Assembly: GCA_020832085.1 (NCBI GenBank)
Contig: JAFIFJ010000152.1
Span: 1 to 64,000 of the forward strand
Length of the DNA: 64,000 nucleotides
Source: Gammaproteobacteria bacterium
GTDB lineage: Bacteria; Pseudomonadota; Gammaproteobacteria; Pseudomonadales; Azotimanducaceae
Reading direction: 5' to 3'
Part shown: positions 61,494 to 64,000 of the stretch, piece after piece
Layout of the letters: each line of letters opens with the position of its first letter
Position numbering within the stretch: the first letter of the stretch is position 1
The notes under the pieces: model-generated
The model's database searches: none
Told to the model about the DNA's origin: nothing
The model's input: the letters and a program-made list of their open reading frames with translations, nothing else
Made by a program: the position numbers and the translations under genes

Positions 61494-62591
61494 GTGTACG
61501 AACGCCACTTCGGCCTGAGCGACAAGCCCTTTCGTCTCACGCCCGACGCTCGCTTCTTCTATCCCAGCGACCAGCATCGGCGTGCCCTGGCCTTTCTCGA
61601 GTACGGTCTGCACGAAGGTGAGGGCTTCATCGTCATTACCGGCGAGCCCGGAACGGGCAAGAGCACCCTGGTCAGCAAGCTCATGGCTGAGCACTCGCGG
61701 GACCCACTGAAAGTCGCCTCCATCGAGACCACCCGGCTGACGGACGAGCATCTGCTGGAGATGCTGGTCTCCCGCTTCGAGTTGAAGCAGCCCCGACTCG
61801 GTGGCAAAGCCAGCCTCGTCGAGACCCTGCGCAAGGCCTTCGTGGCCTGGGAGAAGCGCGGCACCCGGGCGCTGGCCATCATCGACGAAGCACAGAATCT
61901 GCCGGCGGAAACGGTGGAGGAACTGCGCATGCTTTCCAACCTCACCAGCAACCAGCGGCCGTTGCTGCAGACCTTCCTGATCGGTCAGCCGGGACTCCGC
62001 GATCGGATCGAGCAACCGGAATTCGAACAGCTGCGCCAACGCATCACGGCATCCTTTCACTTAGGACCCTTCAAGGCCGAGGAGATCCGGCCCTACGTCG
62101 AGCATCGCCTCATCCAGGCTGGCTGGCGCGGTCATCCCAGCTTCGAGGACAGTGCCTATGAGGGAATCATCGAAGCCACCGGGGGCGTGCCCAGGCTCAT
62201 CAACGTTCTCTGCGACCGCCTGCTGCTGTTCTGCTATCTGGAATCCAGCGACCAGATCGACAAGGACGCGGTACGGACCGTGGCCGCCGAAACCGGTATC
62301 CGGGCACCTGCGGGCGCTGCCGGAACCGCTGCAGCAGCCGTGCCCGAGCCGGCCCCGATTGCCGCCGGCCAGGGCGATGCCGTCAACGCCAACATCGGCT
62401 TGGCGCTGGTGTCAGAGCTCAATGATCGCCTGCGCAGCATCGAGAATCGCATTCAGTACACAGAGCGGAGGCTGCACCTCGAACTGATCCGCCTGCGCAA
62501 GTTGATCGTGCCGCTGGGCGCGACCGAAACCGCCGAGACGGACTCCGGCGGCGCTGAGAGCGCGACGCTGCATTCAAGGGCCAGCAATTGA
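61494..62591 (+). CDS. PEP-CTERM-locus secretion ATPase (ExeA-like AAA family)
   Basis: The 365-aa AAA protein begins YERHFGLSDKPFRLTPDARF, the N-terminal hallmark of the XrtA-associated ATPase, then Walker A ITGEPGTGKSTLVSKLMAEH, Walker B RALAIIDEAQNLP, and a winged-helix end (DEDAYEGI-like region FEDSAYEGIIEATGGVPRLI). The C-terminus holds a coiled-coil (LNDRLRSIENRIQYTERRLH). The GTG at 61494 is preferred: a GGAG lies 10 bases before it and the family starts there; an open upstream extension has no domain. Such ATPases accompany PEP-CTERM/EPS loci, probably energising assembly. Confidence 0.87.
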   Translation: MYERHFGLSDKPFRLTPDARFFYPSDQHRRALAFLEYGLHEGEGFIVITGEPGTGKSTLVSKLMAEHSRDPLKVASIETTRLTDEHLLEMLVSRFELKQPRLGGKASLVETLRKAFVAWEKRGTRALAIIDEAQNLPAETVEELRMLSNLTSNQRPLLQTFLIGQPGLRDRIEQPEFEQLRQRITASFHLGPFKAEEIRPYVEHRLIQAGWRGHPSFEDSAYEGIIEATGGVPRLINVLCDRLLLFCYLESSDQIDKDAVRTVAAETGIRAPAGAAGTAAAAVPEPAPIAAGQGDAVNANIGLALVSELNDRLRSIENRIQYTERRLHLELIRLRKLIVPLGATETAETDSGGAESATLHSRASN

Positions 62592-62599
62592 GAGCCCGG

Positions 62600-64000
62600 A
62601 TGACATGCGCCGCGATCGTGATCCTGGCGATGGTCGCCTGCGGCGGCGGCACGGCAGAAGAACGGCTGGAACGGGCTGTCGGCTACGAGGCCAGTGGCCG
62701 CAATCAGGCTGCGATCCTCGAACTCAGAGGCGCCCTGCAGCAGGATCCGGAACTCACCGCCGCACGCATGCTGCTCGGCCAGCTGTTCCTGGAAGTTGGT
62801 CAGGCCTCGGCAGCGGTGGTGGAGCTCGAGCGGGCCGGACGGCTCGGCGAGGCCAGTGAGGCGCACGCGGTGGCGCTGGCCCGGGCCAGAGTAGCCTCTG
62901 GTGAAACCCGGCACTTGCGGAAGGTGGTGGACAGTCTGAGTCAGACCGAGCCGAAGGCGCTGAGCACTGCCCTGGCAGCCGCTCTCGGCAGAGCGCAGCT
63001 GGCGCTGGGCGAGACCGCCAAGGCCCGTGAATTGCTGGCGAATCTCGCAGAACGCGAACCGGCTGCCGCTGAAGCCTGGCTCGGATTGGCCCGGCTGGAG
63101 ATGGCTGAAGGCGATGTGCAGCTGGCGCTGCGCCATGCCGAGGAAGCCATGCGCCTGGACCCGGATGTCCTGGAGACCGCCATGACGGCAGGTGAACTGC
63201 GCCTCGCCAGCGGCGATCCAGCTGGCGCCAGGAAGGCCTTCGATCAGGCCATTGCGATTGCCAGCGGCCGCGAGGCGAGTACGGCCGCCGCCCGCCTGGG
63301 TCTAGTTCGTGCCCTGATGACCTTGGAAGAATTTGCCGAAGCCCGGCCGATTCTCACCCAGGTGCTTCGTGAAGCTCCGAACTACGCCGAGGCCAACTAC
63401 CTCGAAGCGTGGTTCCACCTGCAGGACAACGCCTTCACCGAGGCCAAACCCCATCTGGAACGGGTGCTGCAGGTCATGCCTGATCACCAGGATAGCCGCT
63501 ACCTGCTCGCGGTCGTTGCGTTCCGGGAAGGTCGCTACGACCAGGCACGGGATGCGCTTCAGAGATTGGTGGCAAGACATCCTGCCGACCGTCGCGCCAG
63601 ATTGCTGCTGGCCCAGGTCTACGGACAGCAGGGTGCGCACCGTGACGCAGTTCGGGTGCTTCGCGCTGGACTGGACGCACCGCTTGCGGCCCAACCGCAT
63701 GCGGCCCTACCGGGTGCACCCCAACCAGACGCGGCCTACAAACTGGCCCTCGGTCAGAGTCTCATGCGCGCCGGGAATCATAAGGAAGGAGTCGAAACGC
63801 TGGCCCAGGCAGCAGCCGAGGCACCCGAGGCCGCCGACATCGGCACCCAGTTTGCGTTGGCACAGCTTGCAACAGGAGCCAGCCGCGCCGCCGAGACCGA
63901 GCTGATCCGGGTCACGGAGCACGGTTCAAACTCCGCAGCCCCGGAGATGTTCCTCATCCTGATGCAGATCGAAGCGCGCCGCTTCGACGAGGCCGTTGCA
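62600..64000 (+). CDS. prsT: PrsT-like TPR lipoprotein of the PEP-CTERM system, C-terminus beyond the window
   Basis: The frame runs from the ATG at 62600 to the window edge (467 codons visible). It has a lipoprotein signal (MTCAAIVILAMVAC, then GGG), so it is anchored to a membrane. The rest is a series of tetratricopeptide repeats, e.g. ARMLLGQLFLEVGQASAAVV, AAEAWLGLARLEMAEGDVQL and YAEANYLEAWFHLQDNAFTE, with 34-residue spacing. This matches the long (900+ aa) TPR lipoprotein PrsT, a standard companion of the XrtA system, likely a scaffold for export. It begins just after the ATPase stop; an in-frame TTG at 62588 is a possible alternative start. Confidence 0.85.
   Translation, partial: MTCAAIVILAMVACGGGTAEERLERAVGYEASGRNQAAILELRGALQQDPELTAARMLLGQLFLEVGQASAAVVELERAGRLGEASEAHAVALARARVASGETRHLRKVVDSLSQTEPKALSTALAAALGRAQLALGETAKARELLANLAEREPAAAEAWLGLARLEMAEGDVQLALRHAEEAMRLDPDVLETAMTAGELRLASGDPAGARKAFDQAIAIASGREASTAAARLGLVRALMTLEEFAEARPILTQVLREAPNYAEANYLEAWFHLQDNAFTEAKPHLERVLQVMPDHQDSRYLLAVVAFREGRYDQARDALQRLVARHPADRRARLLLAQVYGQQGAHRDAVRVLRAGLDAPLAAQPHAALPGAPQPDAAYKLALGQSLMRAGNHKEGVETLAQAAAEAPEAADIGTQFALAQLATGASRAAETELIRVTEHGSNSAAPEMFLILMQIEARRFDEAVA

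Overview
The window looks like a chromosome segment from a GC-rich, Gram-negative, biofilm-forming bacterium, most likely a gammaproteobacterium (Chromatiales/Nevskiales/Xanthomonadales-like; not certain). The grounds are high GC, outer-membrane lipoproteins with lipoboxes, an outer-membrane beta-barrel ending in Trp, a Wza-type export protein, and a complete exosortase/PEP-CTERM apparatus. No rRNA, tRNA, insertion sequence, prophage or CRISPR array was seen.

Region 1 (1-19.4 kb) is mostly housekeeping and accessory metabolism. It holds a truncated hypothetical gene, an internally deleted FMN-oxidase relic next to a Blc-type lipocalin, and a four-gene leftward operon: glpD, an alkyl-DHAP-synthase-like flavoprotein, a glycerol-kinase-like FGGY kinase and acetoacetyl-CoA synthetase. 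A VapBC toxin-antitoxin pair with a perfect operator palindrome follows, then MutT, a sulfotransferase, an alpha/beta hydrolase, nitronate monooxygenase, a HIT protein, a small haem-c protein flanked by 19-bp-spaced GGACATCC repeats, an OhrR-like MarR regulator, a LuxR-type regulator, an MFS transporter, two Crp/Fnr-family paralogues, a zinc-ribbon protein, a tiny DUF3309-type membrane protein and a two-BON-domain lipoprotein.

Region 2 (19.5-56.2 kb) is a very large, entirely leftward exopolysaccharide locus. In transcription order it runs: initiating sugar-phosphate transferase, a possible cell-surface protein, rmlB-rmlA-rmlC, an RmlD-aminotransferase fusion, many glycosyltransferases, sulfotransferase, a secreted protein, O-acetyltransferase, a PssD/PssE pair, a methyltransferase, an APH-fold kinase, pyruvyltransferase plus its Fe-S partner, a Wzy/ligase-type membrane protein, an ABC exporter, exosortase, a chain-length regulator, a tyrosine autokinase, a Wza-like export lipoprotein and an outer-membrane barrel. 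Many junctions are 4-base ATGA/GTGA overlaps. The predicted product is a dTDP-rhamnose-containing polymer that may also be sulfated, pyruvylated and acetylated.

Region 3 (56.5-64 kb) carries two PEP-CTERM-type substrate proteins, a large FN3 lipoprotein, a 49-aa lmo0937-type membrane protein, the PEP-CTERM-locus ATPase and the start of a PrsT-like TPR lipoprotein.

A 16-bp motif, TGTTCG-N4-CGAACA, occurs exactly or in degenerate form upstream of genes in regions 1, 2 and 3: both crp-like genes, the zinc-ribbon gene, the DUF3309 gene, the ABC/exosortase operon, both PEP-CTERM genes, the lmo0937-type gene and the ATPase. In three genes it starts 75-77 bases before the start codon. It may define a regulon joining the exosortase system to stress-type small membrane proteins. 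This, and the RmlD-aminotransferase fusion, are the most interesting observations.
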